From: Endomicrobiales bacterium
GTDB lineage: Bacteria > Elusimicrobiota > Endomicrobiia > Endomicrobiales > JAFGGC01
DNA: 56,767 nucleotides
Direction: 5' to 3'
Assembly (NCBI GenBank): GCA_016930715.1
Contig: JAFGGC010000045.1
Location: 1 to 56,767 of the forward strand
Shown here: in pieces, positions 8,220-17,036 of the stretch
Layout: each line of letters starts with the position of its first letter
Position numbering within the stretch: the stretch's first letter is position 1
Program-made: the position numbers and the translations under genes
Notes under the pieces: generated by a model
Told to the model about the DNA's origin: nothing
What the model saw: only the letters and a program-made list of their open reading frames with translations
Database searches by the model: none

Positions 8220-8236
8220 CACGGAGGATAAATATT

Positions 8237-9421
8237 GTGTGGCTTTCAAAAAGGGTCAAAGGGATACGACCTTCCCCGACGCTCTCGATAGACGCAAAGG
8301 CAAAAGAGCTGAAAAGTCAAGGCGTTGACGTCATCAGCTTCGGCGCAGGTGAACCGGATTTTGACACCCCGCAGAACGTCAAGGACGCCGCGAAAAGGGC
8401 CATCGACGCCGGTTTCACCAAATACTGCCCGGTACCCGGAACACCGGAGCTCAAGAACGCTATAATAAAGAAGCTGAAAAATGATAACAATGTTGAATAC
8501 AGGCCCGAAGAAATAATCGTGTCGGTCGGCGCCAAGCACTCCTTATATAACCTGTTCCAGGCGATTCTCGACCCAGGCGACCACATACTCATACCGGCCC
8601 CATACTGGGTATCATACCCGGACATGGCGGCGCTTGCCGGCGCCAGGTCAAAGATACTGAAAACCAGGGAATCCGGCGGCTTCAAGATAACCCCCGAACA
8701 GCTCAAAAAATCCATAACAAAGAAAACCAAGGCGCTCATCTTGAACTCCCCTTCGAACCCCACGGGCGCGGCCTACACCGCCGAGGAGCTCTCTGGAATA
8801 GCGAGAACGTGCATAGAGAATAAAATCCTGGTGATTTCCGACGAAATATACGAAAAACTCGTTTACGATAATTTTAAATTCGCGTCCATCGCCGGTTTTT
8901 CGCCGGAGATGAAAGCACTCACGGTGGTCGTCAACGGCGTTTCGAAATCCCACGCGATGACCGGCTGGCGCATAGGATACACGGCCGGCCCGAAGGAAAT
9001 AGTGACCGCGATGACCAACATACAGAGCCAGTCAACTTCGAACCCTTCGTCTATTTCACTAAAAGCCGCGGTCGAAGCGCTTAACGGACAACAGGAATCG
9101 ACCGAAAACATGAGAAAAGAATTCGAAAAAAGGAGGGACTACATCGTCGGCGCCCTGAACGCCGTGCAAGGCGTGAAATGTTTCAAGCCGCAGGGCTCGT
9201 TCTATGTTTTCCCCAACGTCAAAAAACTCCTCGGCAAATCCTACGGCGGAAGAACGGTCAACACCTGCACGGAACTCGCCGGATACCTGCTCGATCAGGC
9301 CAAGATAGCCGTCGTTCCCGGCAGCGCCTTCGGCGCGCCCGGATACCTTCGGCTTTCCTACGCGACTTCGATGGAGCTCATCAAGAGCGGCATCGAGCGC
9401 TTCGCCCGGGCCGTAAAATAG
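8237..9421 (+). CDS. Aspartate/aromatic aminotransferase, class I PLP enzyme
   Basis: 394 residues from GTG 8237, chosen because GGAGG lies nine bases upstream and family members begin with the LSKRV..I.PSPTL segment found here; an upstream ATG at 8213 would overlap the ribosome site. Fold-type I aminotransferase of the Ib aspartate group: GAGEPDFDTP near the N-terminus, NSPSNPTGA at about residues 170-178, SDEIYEKLVYD near 205, and the PLP lysine in NGVSKSHAMTGWRIGY at about residues 235-250. It exchanges amino groups between aspartate (and possibly aromatic amino acids) and 2-oxoglutarate. Followed by a clear terminator, so it is monocistronic. Confidence 0.9.
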   Translation: MWLSKRVKGIRPSPTLSIDAKAKELKSQGVDVISFGAGEPDFDTPQNVKDAAKRAIDAGFTKYCPVPGTPELKNAIIKKLKNDNNVEYRPEEIIVSVGAKHSLYNLFQAILDPGDHILIPAPYWVSYPDMAALAGARSKILKTRESGGFKITPEQLKKSITKKTKALILNSPSNPTGAAYTAEELSGIARTCIENKILVISDEIYEKLVYDNFKFASIAGFSPEMKALTVVVNGVSKSHAMTGWRIGYTAGPKEIVTAMTNIQSQSTSNPSSISLKAAVEALNGQQESTENMRKEFEKRRDYIVGALNAVQGVKCFKPQGSFYVFPNVKKLLGKSYGGRTVNTCTELAGYLLDQAKIAVVPGSAFGAPGYLRLSYATSMELIKSGIERFARAVK

Positions 9422-9443
9422 ATACTTTCAAATCAGCTGCCGT

Positions 9444-9479
9444 AAACACCCGGTTTCTGCGCAGGGTGTTTTCTTTTTT
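9444..9479 (+). terminator. Rho-independent terminator after the aminotransferase
   Basis: Eight-base stem, AAACACCC at 9444-9451 with GGGTGTTT at 9464-9471, a 12-base loop, then a T-rich run to 9479. It ends about 20 bases before comEC. Confidence 0.8.
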
Positions 9480-9497
9480 GATATAATCTTCTGGGGC

Positions 9498-11708
9498 ATG
9501 ACAATCTCGCCAAAAATTTTTTCCTGGTCTTGGTTTCAAATTAAACGGCGGCCGGTGATAGCGCTGACCGTTCTTTACGCCTTTTTGCTAATAATTATCG
9601 ACGCCCGCGGCGGACTTGACCCCAAAATCGTCGCTACGCCCGGAGCGGAACCGTCTCTTTTCGAAGCCGTCGTCACCAGCTTTCCCGAGAACAAACCCAA
9701 CCGCGCGTCTTTTGCCGCCAAAATAACCGCAATCAACGGCGAAAAAGCATCCTTCAAGGCGCTCATCGTTCTCAGGGACCTTTCTACCGGCATATTCCCC
9801 GGAGATACTCTCGAGATAACGGGAAACGGCTACTTTCCGCCACCCAAAATGAACCCCGGAGGGTTCGACTACCGCAAGTACCTGCTCCGCAAGGGTTTTT
9901 CTTCTATAATCTACCCCAGGGAAGTGCGTGTAATAGGATCCAAAAAACTGTCTTTCGCCAAGCGCGCGGCCTACGCTTTGAGAAAAAGCATAACGTCAGT
10001 CTTAAAAAAGCACGTCCCCGAAAAGGAGGCGGAGATAGTCGTTCCGATGGTGGTCGGTGATGATTCGGAGATTTCCGAAACCGTCAAAAAAAGCTTCACC
10101 GATTCAGGACTGATGCACATACTTGTGGTGAGCGGGCTCAACGTCGGCTACTGCGCCGTCATTTTCTTTTTTCTTTTCAGGGCCTTTGGCCTGCCGAGGC
10201 AGTGGGCGTCGGCCTTGAGCCTGCCCTTCATCGGGCTTTACGTGCTCGTCGCTGGCGCCAACCCACCGGTTTTAAGAGCCGGTGTTATGGCATTTTTCGT
10301 GATAATATCCCTTTCCCTTAAGCGCGAACCGCTCATATATCAATCGCTTTCACTTGCCGCTCTTTTCATAATGATATTCGACCCGCAGGCGCTTTTCATG
10401 GCAAGCTTCCAGCTATCTTTCGCCGCTACTGTCGGGATAGTCTATTTTTATCCCCGCCTCGCGAAACCTTTCGCTAACCTCCCTTTCATCGCGCGCAGGT
10501 TTCTTGTCGACGTTATAGCCGTTTCGCTTTCGGCTCAGCTTGCCGTACTGCCGTTCATCGCTTTTTACTTCAACAAGATCTCCCTTGCCGGCTTGATAAG
10601 CAACCTCATAGCCGTCCCCTTCGCGGGACTTGTCACGGCTTCCGGCCTTGCCCTTTACGCCCTCAGCTTCATCTGGGGCGGTTTCGCGGTTTTTGCCGGA
10701 TTAATCGCGGAATACCTGGCGAAAATCCTTATACTGACCGCGGAGACCTTTTCCGGATTTTCGATGTCCACGATAAACGTGCCGGCTCCCGGCGTTTTAA
10801 CGTTTGCTTGCTACTACGCGTTCATCGCGGCAGTGTTTCAAATCAAGAAAAACAGAGCGGCGTTATTGTGCGCCGTCATTTCCGGCCTTTTCCTGATTAT
10901 TCCTTCCGCCGTCGGCAAAATCAGGTCCATGGGGGCGCTCGAGGCGACCTTTCTTGACGTCGGCAACTCCGACTGCATACACCTGCGGCTTCCCTCCGGA
11001 AGCGACTGGCTGGTTGACTGCGGGAACTCGCTCGGTTACCTGAGAAACAGCGCCAGCAGAACGGTCATACCGTATTTGAGGTCAAGGGGAATAAAAAGAA
11101 TTGACAGGATATTCATAACCCACCCGCATTTTCCGCACTACTCCGGAATTTTCGAGATACTGGACGCATTCAAGGCGGGAGAGGTCGTCGTAAACCCGGA
11201 CCTCAGCGAAGAAACCGATTATCTGAAGCTTTTTGAAAAGCTGCAAGACCTTAACGTGCGGGTCAAGGAGGCCTGGGCGGGAGATGTTTTCAAATCCGGC
11301 GGCGTTACGGCCGAGATACTCGCGCCAGAGACCCTTTTTAAGGAAAAAGACGACAACTCGCTCGTTATAATGGTCGCGTTCGGCGGGAACAGAATGCTTT
11401 TGACCGGTGACATGGGAAGCAAGGAGGAGAAAAGGCTAACCGAATCCTTCAAAAACCTGAAGGCGCAGGTTCTGCATGTCCCGAACCACGGAGCGCGGAA
11501 TTTTTCCGGCGGATTTTTGAAGAAAGTCGGGGCTGAATACTTCATAATATCTTCAAGGAGATCCGACCCGAAAGTCTTGTGCTCGATAAAAAAAGAGAAC
11601 GCCTTTATTACTGGCGTTTCCGGAGCCGTGAACATAGTTTTCAAGCAAGGCGGCATCAGGTTGAAAACCTACAAACCCGGGGCTACTGGTCCTTCGGGAG
11701 GTTCTTGA
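9498..11708 (+). CDS. comEC: ComEC/Rec2 DNA-uptake channel
   Basis: 736 residues. ComEC forms the inner-membrane channel through which single-stranded DNA enters during natural transformation. Layout: two N-terminal hydrophobic helices, an OB-like DUF4131 region (about 45-160), the Competence multi-helix core (about 195-470; SGLNVGYCAV, ANPPVLRAGVMA) and a C-terminal metallo-beta-lactamase domain (about 485-730). The lactamase domain is unusual: the HxHxDH metal motif reads HPHFPH at 542-547, with proline replacing the aspartate, and the later HHGS-type motif reads NHGA. LLTGDMG is retained. Nuclease activity may therefore be altered or lost. A TATAAT lies 11 bases before the start. Its 3' end overlaps the convergent PC4-like gene by 26 bases. 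Confidence 0.93.
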   Translation: MTISPKIFSWSWFQIKRRPVIALTVLYAFLLIIIDARGGLDPKIVATPGAEPSLFEAVVTSFPENKPNRASFAAKITAINGEKASFKALIVLRDLSTGIFPGDTLEITGNGYFPPPKMNPGGFDYRKYLLRKGFSSIIYPREVRVIGSKKLSFAKRAAYALRKSITSVLKKHVPEKEAEIVVPMVVGDDSEISETVKKSFTDSGLMHILVVSGLNVGYCAVIFFFLFRAFGLPRQWASALSLPFIGLYVLVAGANPPVLRAGVMAFFVIISLSLKREPLIYQSLSLAALFIMIFDPQALFMASFQLSFAATVGIVYFYPRLAKPFANLPFIARRFLVDVIAVSLSAQLAVLPFIAFYFNKISLAGLISNLIAVPFAGLVTASGLALYALSFIWGGFAVFAGLIAEYLAKILILTAETFSGFSMSTINVPAPGVLTFACYYAFIAAVFQIKKNRAALLCAVISGLFLIIPSAVGKIRSMGALEATFLDVGNSDCIHLRLPSGSDWLVDCGNSLGYLRNSASRTVIPYLRSRGIKRIDRIFITHPHFPHYSGIFEILDAFKAGEVVVNPDLSEETDYLKLFEKLQDLNVRVKEAWAGDVFKSGGVTAEILAPETLFKEKDDNSLVIMVAFGGNRMLLTGDMGSKEEKRLTESFKNLKAQVLHVPNHGARNFSGGFLKKVGAEYFIISSRRSDPKVLCSIKKENAFITGVSGAVNIVFKQGGIRLKTYKPGATGPSGGS

Positions 11709-12135
11709 ACGCCTCAAGGACCTGCGGCAGTACCGCCGGCGAGAACGACACCCCCCTGCCCGGCACCATCTCATTTTCCTTCAGGTAGAATGTCCTTATG
11801 TGTATCACCTTGCCGCCCATGTAATCGTTGACGTAAACCCTTATCTTCTCGCTCTCTTTTTCCGGGATGTCGAACTCGAGCGAAAACTCCTTCTTGGGGT
11901 CTTTCACGTAACCATCGAAAGCGCTTATTATCTGCGGTATGTGCTTGAATGACAGCCAGATGCCCTTTTTAGTCGGTTTCGGTTCGGGTTCGTTCGGAAA
12001 AAAGAAGTAAGTACGCACGTCTATCTTGTTGTTCCTCAAGACGGATACCCTTATCTCTTCCAGCTTGTTTTTCGCGATCTTCGCCACAAGCACCGCGTTC
12101 ATGAATATGACACCTCTGTCTTCTCTCGGTCTCAT
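11683..12135 (-). CDS. Tandem PC4-like single-stranded DNA-binding protein
   Basis: 150 residues forming two similar halves, about 25-76 and 96-147. Each half shows the PC4/p15 coactivator pattern: a strand with IRV, then (K)xDxRTYF or xIHIRTFY, a Pro-x-(Lys)-Gly turn (PTKKGIWLS; VPGRGVSFS) and a helix with LP(Q)xxxAF. PC4-fold proteins bind single-stranded DNA or RNA as dimers; two copies in one chain would form an intramolecular dimer. The start is ATG 12135 with GAGGG six bases upstream; ATG 12102 is an alternative. It overlaps the end of comEC tail to tail. Role unknown; a part in protecting incoming single strands or in transcription is possible but unproven. Confidence 0.72.
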   Translation of the reverse strand: MRPREDRGVIFMNAVLVAKIAKNKLEEIRVSVLRNNKIDVRTYFFFPNEPEPKPTKKGIWLSFKHIPQIISAFDGYVKDPKKEFSLEFDIPEKESEKIRVYVNDYMGGKVIHIRTFYLKENEMVPGRGVSFSPAVLPQVLEAFKNLPKDQ

Positions 12136-12247
12136 TTTTTACCCTCTTTCTCTAGTTATTGGTCCTGCGATTCCAACATACCGATCCAACCGAATCAAAC
12201 CGGCGTTTTTTTATAGCATTCCAAAAGATACATAATTTGCCGTGCTT

Positions 12248-12275
12248 TTGCAATATCCCCCGTTTTTGCTATAAT
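12248..12275 (+). promoter_or_regulatory. Predicted promoter for nadK
   Basis: TTGCAA at 12248-12253, 16 bases, TATAAT at 12270-12275. Initiation near 12282 leaves a leader of about 20 bases to ATG 12302. Confidence 0.5.
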
Positions 12276-12301
12276 AATTCAAGGCCAAAATGGTGACAAA
12301 T

Positions 12302-13126
12302 ATGGACAAAATAGGCATTTTTTACAACAACGAAAAAGCTGAAGCCAAGCACGAGGCCGAAAGGCTTAAAAAATGGCTCAAAAAAAGGGGCTGCCAGGCC
12401 GCAATACTGCCTTCATCCACAAAAACCGCCCCTGAAATCGATTTCGCTCTCTGCCTGGGCGGCGACGGCACGATGCTCAAGTCAAGCCGCGTCCTCGCGC
12501 CGGCTGGAATCCCGGTGATGGGCATAAACCTCGGGTCGCTCGGTTTTCTCGCCGAAACCAACCCCGCCGAAGCCGACAAATTCGTAAAAAGCATACTTGA
12601 CGGCGCCTACGACATCGAAGAGCGCATGATGCTCTCCATAACCATATCGTCCAAAAAAAGAAGCTCCACATACCTCGCGCTCAACGACTGCCTCATGCAT
12701 TCCGGCAATAACGGCCGTGTGGCAAAAATCTCCGCCCATACCGGAGGCGAATTTCTCGCAAACTACGTCGGCGATGGGCTCCTGGTGGCGACTCCCACGG
12801 GTTCGACCGCCTATTCCCTCGCAGCTTCCGGGCCCATAGTCCATCCGGACCTTTCGGTCTTTCTCCTGACTCCGATTTGCCCGCACACGCTGACCCAGAG
12901 GCCGATGGTCCTTTCAAGCAAGGAATCGCTTGAGTTCAGGGTCGACTGTTCCGCGGTAAATGAACTGCCCATAATCTCCATAGACGGCCAGATATGCCAT
13001 ACCGTCAAGCCCGGCGAAATAATTACCATCTCCGAATCGGACACAAGGCTCAAGCTCATAGTCAACCCCAAGAGAAAATATTTTCAGATACTCCGTCAGA
13101 AACTCAAATGGGGCGAGAGAGGCTGA
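12302..13126 (+). CDS. nadK: NAD kinase
   Basis: 274 residues from ATG 12302 (GGTG six bases upstream); ATG 12290 in the same frame would add four residues. It phosphorylates NAD to NADP using ATP or polyphosphate. Family marks: LCLGGDGTMLKSSR (GGDGT near residue 55), INLGSLGFLAE, and the glycine-rich TPTGSTAYSLAASGPIVHP segment that binds NAD. Length is normal. It follows its own promoter and is divergent from the PC4-like gene. The gap after it holds a separate promoter and hairpin for the NYN gene. Confidence 0.94.
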   Translation: MDKIGIFYNNEKAEAKHEAERLKKWLKKRGCQAAILPSSTKTAPEIDFALCLGGDGTMLKSSRVLAPAGIPVMGINLGSLGFLAETNPAEADKFVKSILDGAYDIEERMMLSITISSKKRSSTYLALNDCLMHSGNNGRVAKISAHTGGEFLANYVGDGLLVATPTGSTAYSLAASGPIVHPDLSVFLLTPICPHTLTQRPMVLSSKESLEFRVDCSAVNELPIISIDGQICHTVKPGEIITISESDTRLKLIVNPKRKYFQILRQKLKWGERG

Positions 13127-13213
13127 CCAGGCCGCTTGTGTTTCTACTACGGAACAAATCAGCTCGGGCAACCTCGCAAGGACTTTATGCCAAACCAAGC
13201 GTCTTTAATAGCA

Positions 13214-13242
13214 TTGACAAATGGCTTTAAACTTGCTATATT
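13214..13242 (+). promoter_or_regulatory. Strong predicted promoter upstream of the NYN gene
   Basis: TTGACA at 13214-13219, 17 bases, TATATT at 13237-13242. Predicted initiation near 13249 puts the whole hairpin at 13264-13298 in the leader. Confidence 0.7.
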
Positions 13243-13263
13243 AGTGGCGAAAGAGGATTTGCC

Positions 13264-13310
13264 CCCCACTCGACTTCTGAATAAGGACTCGAGTGGGGTT
13301 ATTTTTTAGA
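13264..13310 (+). terminator. Terminator-like hairpin in the NYN leader
   Basis: Perfect ten-base stem, CCCCACTCGA at 13264-13273 with TCGAGTGGGG at 13289-13298, a 15-base loop, then TTATTTTTTA. It lies between the consensus promoter and the NYN start at 13319, so most transcripts should end here unless terminated conditionally. It could be an attenuator, or the end of a roughly 60-base small RNA. Confidence 0.7.
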
Positions 13311-13318
13311 GTAATTCT

Positions 13319-13954
13319 ATGCAAAAAGAACCTGAAAATAAACGTGTTTTTGTGTTTGTGGATGGGCAAAATCTCTACTATCAAGCTAAAGAGGCCTTTG
13401 GTTATCAATACCCCAACTATGACGTGCTAAAACTTGCTAAGACCGTTTGTGGAACTCAGGGCTGGCAAGTGGACAAGTTGTTTTTCTATACAGGCATTCC
13501 CGACCCAGGGGATAGCCCTTTCTGGAATTCCTTTTGGGCATCAAAATTGGCAACTATGGGACGATCCAAGGAAATCAGCATCATTACCCGCAGCCTGCGT
13601 TATCGAAACCAAACAATTAGACTTGAAAACGGTCAAACTAAGACGGTTTTAGTAGGACAGGAAAAAGGTATTGACGTTAGAATTGCCTTGGATATTATTC
13701 GTTGCATTCTCAGAAATGAATGTGACGTAGTTGTTGTCTTTAGCCAAGACCAAGATTTATCGGAAGTTGCCAGCGAAATGAGAATAATTTCATCTGAACA
13801 AGAAAGATGGATAAAGATGGTCAGCGCTTTTCCCGCAAGCCCCGCAGCAAGAAATACCCGAGGCATCAATAAAACTGACTGGATCAAAATCGATAGAAAA
13901 ACATACGATAATTGTATAGACCCTATCGAATATAGACAATTCAACAAGCAATAG
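13319..13954 (+). CDS. NYN-domain (DUF88/LabA-like) nuclease, probably acquired
   Basis: 211 residues. NYN domains are PIN-like metal-dependent RNases. The acidic residues expected of the active site are visible: VFVDGQN near residues 13-19, KGIDVRIALDII near 117-128, and VFSQDQDLSE near 140-149. No other domain is evident apart from a basic C-terminal tail. Base composition differs from its neighbours: the gene is AT-rich (the first full 60-base line counts to about 35% GC) with A/T-ending codons, suggesting recent transfer. It is inserted between nadK and recN with its own promoter and leader hairpin, and ends two bases before the recN start. Many such genes have no known target; a defence or RNA-decay role is possible. 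Confidence 0.82.
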   Translation: MQKEPENKRVFVFVDGQNLYYQAKEAFGYQYPNYDVLKLAKTVCGTQGWQVDKLFFYTGIPDPGDSPFWNSFWASKLATMGRSKEISIITRSLRYRNQTIRLENGQTKTVLVGQEKGIDVRIALDIIRCILRNECDVVVVFSQDQDLSEVASEMRIISSEQERWIKMVSAFPASPAARNTRGINKTDWIKIDRKTYDNCIDPIEYRQFNKQ

Positions 13955-13956
13955 AC

Positions 13957-15621
13957 ATGCTTTTAAACCTTCAGATAAAGAACTACGCGCTCATCGACGA
14001 TCTCCGTCTCGAATTCGCCTCGGGGTTCAATATCTTTTCCGGCGAGACCGGCGCGGGGAAATCAATAATAATAGAGTCGCTCGGGCTCATCCTCGGCGAC
14101 AGGGCCTCTGCTCAGCTCATAAAGAAGGACTCCACGCGCTGTTTCATAACCGCCGAGTTCGACGCGTCAGGAAACAGGGAACTTGAAAACTTAATTGACT
14201 CCTCGGGCCTTTCGGCCGAAGAAGGCTCGCTCATAATCAGGCGTGAAATAGACGCCTCCGGAAAAAGCAGGGCCTTCGTCAACGACACGCCCGTCGGGCT
14301 CGGACTGCTCGCCGAAATAGGCACTCTTTTAATCAACGTCCACGGTCAGAACGAACACCAGAGAATCATCCAAAGCTCACATCAAAGGAACCTCCTGGAC
14401 GTGTTCGCCGGCCTTGAAGAAACCGCCGAGAAAGTAGGGGGGGCCTACCGCGCCTACAGTGAACTGGCGGCCCAGCTTGAATCAAAACAGCTTTCGGAAC
14501 AGGAAAAGGCAAGACTCATCGACCTCTATTCTTTCCAGGTAAAAGAGATTGACGAGGCAAGGCTTGCCCCCGGCGAAGAAGAGGAAATAGAGGCAAGGCT
14601 CCCACAGCTCAAGAACGCCGATAAACTCAAAACCCTTGCCGATGACGCCTACCAGATACTCTACGGCGGCGACGATTCCGTGACTGAAAGGCTCGGCAAG
14701 GCCCAGAAGGCCGTCGAAAACATAACGTCGGTCTGCGGCGGACTGTCCGAAGAGGCCGAAAACCTCAAATCGGCCTACTATCAGGCCGAAGAGGCCGCGC
14801 GACAGATTGAAAAGTTCTCGGATTCCCTCCGCGCCGACCCGGATGAGCTCAACAAACTTCTCGAACGCCTTGAGCTCATAGGCAGGTTAAGAAAAAAATA
14901 CGGGAAAGACGTATCAGAAATACTCCGTTACCGTGAAGATGCGTTAAAAGAGCTTGACGCCCTTCAAAACGCCGACGAAAACAGGCAGGAGCTTGAAAAG
15001 AGGGCCAAAAAAGCCGGGCAGGAACTTCTAAAACTATGCGAAGGCCTTTCAAGCGCGAGGAAGAAAGCGGCACAGAAACTTTCCGGGCTTGTTGAAAATG
15101 AAATACGGGAACTCGGCATGAAAAAGGCAAGAGTCACCGTTTCTGTCGAAAAACTCGATAACCCTGAGAGCCACGGACAGGACAGGGTGGAGTTCCTTTT
15201 TTCGGCAAACCCTGGCGAAGAACCGAAACCCGTCAAGAACGTCGCGTCGGGCGGCGAGATGTCAAGGTTAATGCTTGCGCTGAAAACGGTGCTTGTCAAG
15301 GAAGACCCGGTCCCCGTCCTCGTATTCGACGAAATCGACTCCGGCATAGGCGGCCCGATGGGACAGACGGTGGGCAAAAAACTTAAAAACCTTTCCTTGC
15401 GGCGACAGGTGGTCTGCATAACCCACCTGCCGCAGATAGCCGCTTTTTCTGACAGGCACTTTATGGTAGAAAAGACTGTAAAATCAAATAAAACTTGCGT
15501 TCAGGTGAAGCTGCTTTCCCAGGCGGAGCACGCGGAAGAAATAGCCAGAATGCTTTCGGGAGAGAAGGTCACCATTTCCGCGAGGCAGCATGCCAAAGAA
15601 CTCATTGAAAACACGTTGTGA
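13957..15621 (+). CDS. recN: DNA repair protein RecN
   Basis: 554-residue SMC-like ATPase that organises broken DNA ends for recombination. Walker A is GETGAGKS near residues 28-35. Long coiled-coil arms fill about 150-360, the ABC signature is SGGEMSRLMLALK near 430, and Walker B is VLVFDEIDSGIGG near 450. NxHGQNEHQ near 127-135 is also typical of RecN. Length is normal. The start is two bases after the NYN stop, so the acquired gene may drive part of its expression. Confidence 0.95.
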   Translation: MLLNLQIKNYALIDDLRLEFASGFNIFSGETGAGKSIIIESLGLILGDRASAQLIKKDSTRCFITAEFDASGNRELENLIDSSGLSAEEGSLIIRREIDASGKSRAFVNDTPVGLGLLAEIGTLLINVHGQNEHQRIIQSSHQRNLLDVFAGLEETAEKVGGAYRAYSELAAQLESKQLSEQEKARLIDLYSFQVKEIDEARLAPGEEEEIEARLPQLKNADKLKTLADDAYQILYGGDDSVTERLGKAQKAVENITSVCGGLSEEAENLKSAYYQAEEAARQIEKFSDSLRADPDELNKLLERLELIGRLRKKYGKDVSEILRYREDALKELDALQNADENRQELEKRAKKAGQELLKLCEGLSSARKKAAQKLSGLVENEIRELGMKKARVTVSVEKLDNPESHGQDRVEFLFSANPGEEPKPVKNVASGGEMSRLMLALKTVLVKEDPVPVLVFDEIDSGIGGPMGQTVGKKLKNLSLRRQVVCITHLPQIAAFSDRHFMVEKTVKSNKTCVQVKLLSQAEHAEEIARMLSGEKVTISARQHAKELIENTL

Positions 15622-15628
15622 TTCGATT

Positions 15629-15657
15629 TTGACACTTTATTCCCTTTTTGGTAGACT
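15629..15657 (+). promoter_or_regulatory. Predicted promoter for the TPR-aroE-ispDF-cysS-rlmB operon
   Basis: TTGACA at 15629-15634, 17 bases, TAGACT at 15652-15657. The -35 is perfect; the -10 is four of six. Confidence 0.5.
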
Positions 15658-15686
15658 AGCATGAAAGTCGTTCGGGAGCGGACATA

Positions 15687-16181
15687 ATGGTATTTCTGAA
15701 ACTTACCATCGGAGTACTGTTTTTGACACTGGGCGTCATATTCCTCTACCAGCCGAACCTGATGCTGCGCATGAACCAGCTGGCAAGGGAGCTTCTTTTT
15801 AACGACAAAAGGCTGCTTCTTGAAAGAAAGCGGCTCGCGATATTTTTCTTTGCGCTCTCTTTCGTGGCGCTTTACATGGGCTTTACCTCTTTGAACCACT
15901 GGATGGCGGCAAAAAAGAAATTTTCGGTCGATGAGGGTTCGAAATACCTGATGTACCTTGCGATGCAGGATTTTTGCACCGAAAAATACGACAGGGCCCT
16001 CCAGAGGTATTCTCAAATCTTGCAGACCGACCCGCGCAACACCGATGCGCTCAAATACATGGCCCTGGTTTACGACGAGCTCGGAGATTCCAAAAGAGCG
16101 CGCGTGACAAGACAGAGAATCCTGGCGATCGATCCCGAAGACAAGGAAACTATGAGCCGGCTAGGCAAGATAAGAAAATGA
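15687..16181 (+). CDS. Membrane-anchored TPR protein
   Basis: 164 residues. Two hydrophobic segments (about 5-22 and 51-68) precede a cytoplasmic or periplasmic helical region (about 85-160) with two TPR-like units, recognisable from YDRALQRYSQILQTDPRNTDALKYMALVY and a following partial repeat. TPR units mediate protein contacts; no specific partner can be named. First gene of the operon, and its TGA overlaps the aroE start (ATGA, 16178-16181). Confidence 0.72.
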   Translation: MVFLKLTIGVLFLTLGVIFLYQPNLMLRMNQLARELLFNDKRLLLERKRLAIFFFALSFVALYMGFTSLNHWMAAKKKFSVDEGSKYLMYLAMQDFCTEKYDRALQRYSQILQTDPRNTDALKYMALVYDELGDSKRARVTRQRILAIDPEDKETMSRLGKIRK

Positions 16182-17008
16182 AAATATCCGCGTCAACAAA
16201 AATAACGGGGCTTTTCGGTTTTCCCGTGAAACACACGCTTTCTCCCGCGATGCACAACGCGGCCTTTTCCGCGCTCGGCTTGGATTTCATCTACCTGCCC
16301 TTTGAAGTAAAACCCGGCGAACTCGCAAGCGCCTGCGGGGCGGTAAGATCGCTTTCTTTCCGCGGCGTCAACGTCACCGTGCCCCACAAGGAAAGAATAA
16401 TCCCCTTTTTGGACTCTCTCGATCCTCTGGCAAAGGCCATCGGCAGCGTCAACACGGTAGTCAACACCAACGGAAAGCTCAAGGGCTACAATACGGACGC
16501 CCGGGGTTTCCTTCTTGACCTCAACGCGAAAGGTTTCGCGCCAAAAAACAGGACCGCCGCGGTTTTCGGGGCCGGCGGCGCCGGGAAAGCGGTGGCTCAC
16601 GCGCTATCTTCCGCCGGCATTAAAAGGATACTGGTGACTGATATCGAGGGGCGAAAGGCAAGGTCGCTGGCAAAAAGAGTCAGCCGCGCGGTTTTCGTCC
16701 CTTTAAAGAAATTCGCCGGATCGACAAAAAATGCCGATCTCCTCGTGAACGCGACGCCTGTCGGGATGCGCAATGGCGACAGATCCGTAGCCCTCGCCAA
16801 GGACTTGAAACGCGGCATGTTCGTATACGACCTCGTTTACAACAGAAAAACCGAACTTGGCGCCGAAGCGAGAAAGGCCGGCGCCAAATATTCCGGGGGC
16901 CTCGGTATGCTGATGCTGCAGGGTGCGGTGGCTTTCGAGATATGGACGGGCAGAAGGGCGCCTGTTGCCGCAATGAAAAAGGCGCTTGAAAGAGCATTTA
17001 AAAAGTAG
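16178..17008 (+). CDS. aroE: Shikimate dehydrogenase
   Basis: 276 residues from ATG 16178, which overlaps the upstream stop and directly precedes the family N-terminus; a longer in-frame reading upstream lies in the previous gene. It reduces 3-dehydroshikimate to shikimate with NADPH. Marks: GFPVKHTLSPAMHN (substrate serines) near residues 13-26, NVTVPHKE with the catalytic lysine near 66, NTDARGF near 106, and the Rossmann GAGGAGKAV near 130. SGGLGMLMLQGA near the C-terminus is also typical. Second gene of the operon. Confidence 0.95.
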   Translation: MKISASTKITGLFGFPVKHTLSPAMHNAAFSALGLDFIYLPFEVKPGELASACGAVRSLSFRGVNVTVPHKERIIPFLDSLDPLAKAIGSVNTVVNTNGKLKGYNTDARGFLLDLNAKGFAPKNRTAAVFGAGGAGKAVAHALSSAGIKRILVTDIEGRKARSLAKRVSRAVFVPLKKFAGSTKNADLLVNATPVGMRNGDRSVALAKDLKRGMFVYDLVYNRKTELGAEARKAGAKYSGGLGMLMLQGAVAFEIWTGRRAPVAAMKKALERAFKK

Positions 17009-17036
17009 GTATTTTTATCAGGAGGTGGTTTATTAG

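Noticed and set aside
12290-12302. Alternative NAD kinase start at 12290
   Set aside because: It lies within about eight bases of the predicted transcript start, while 12302 has GGTG at a good distance; difference is only four residues.
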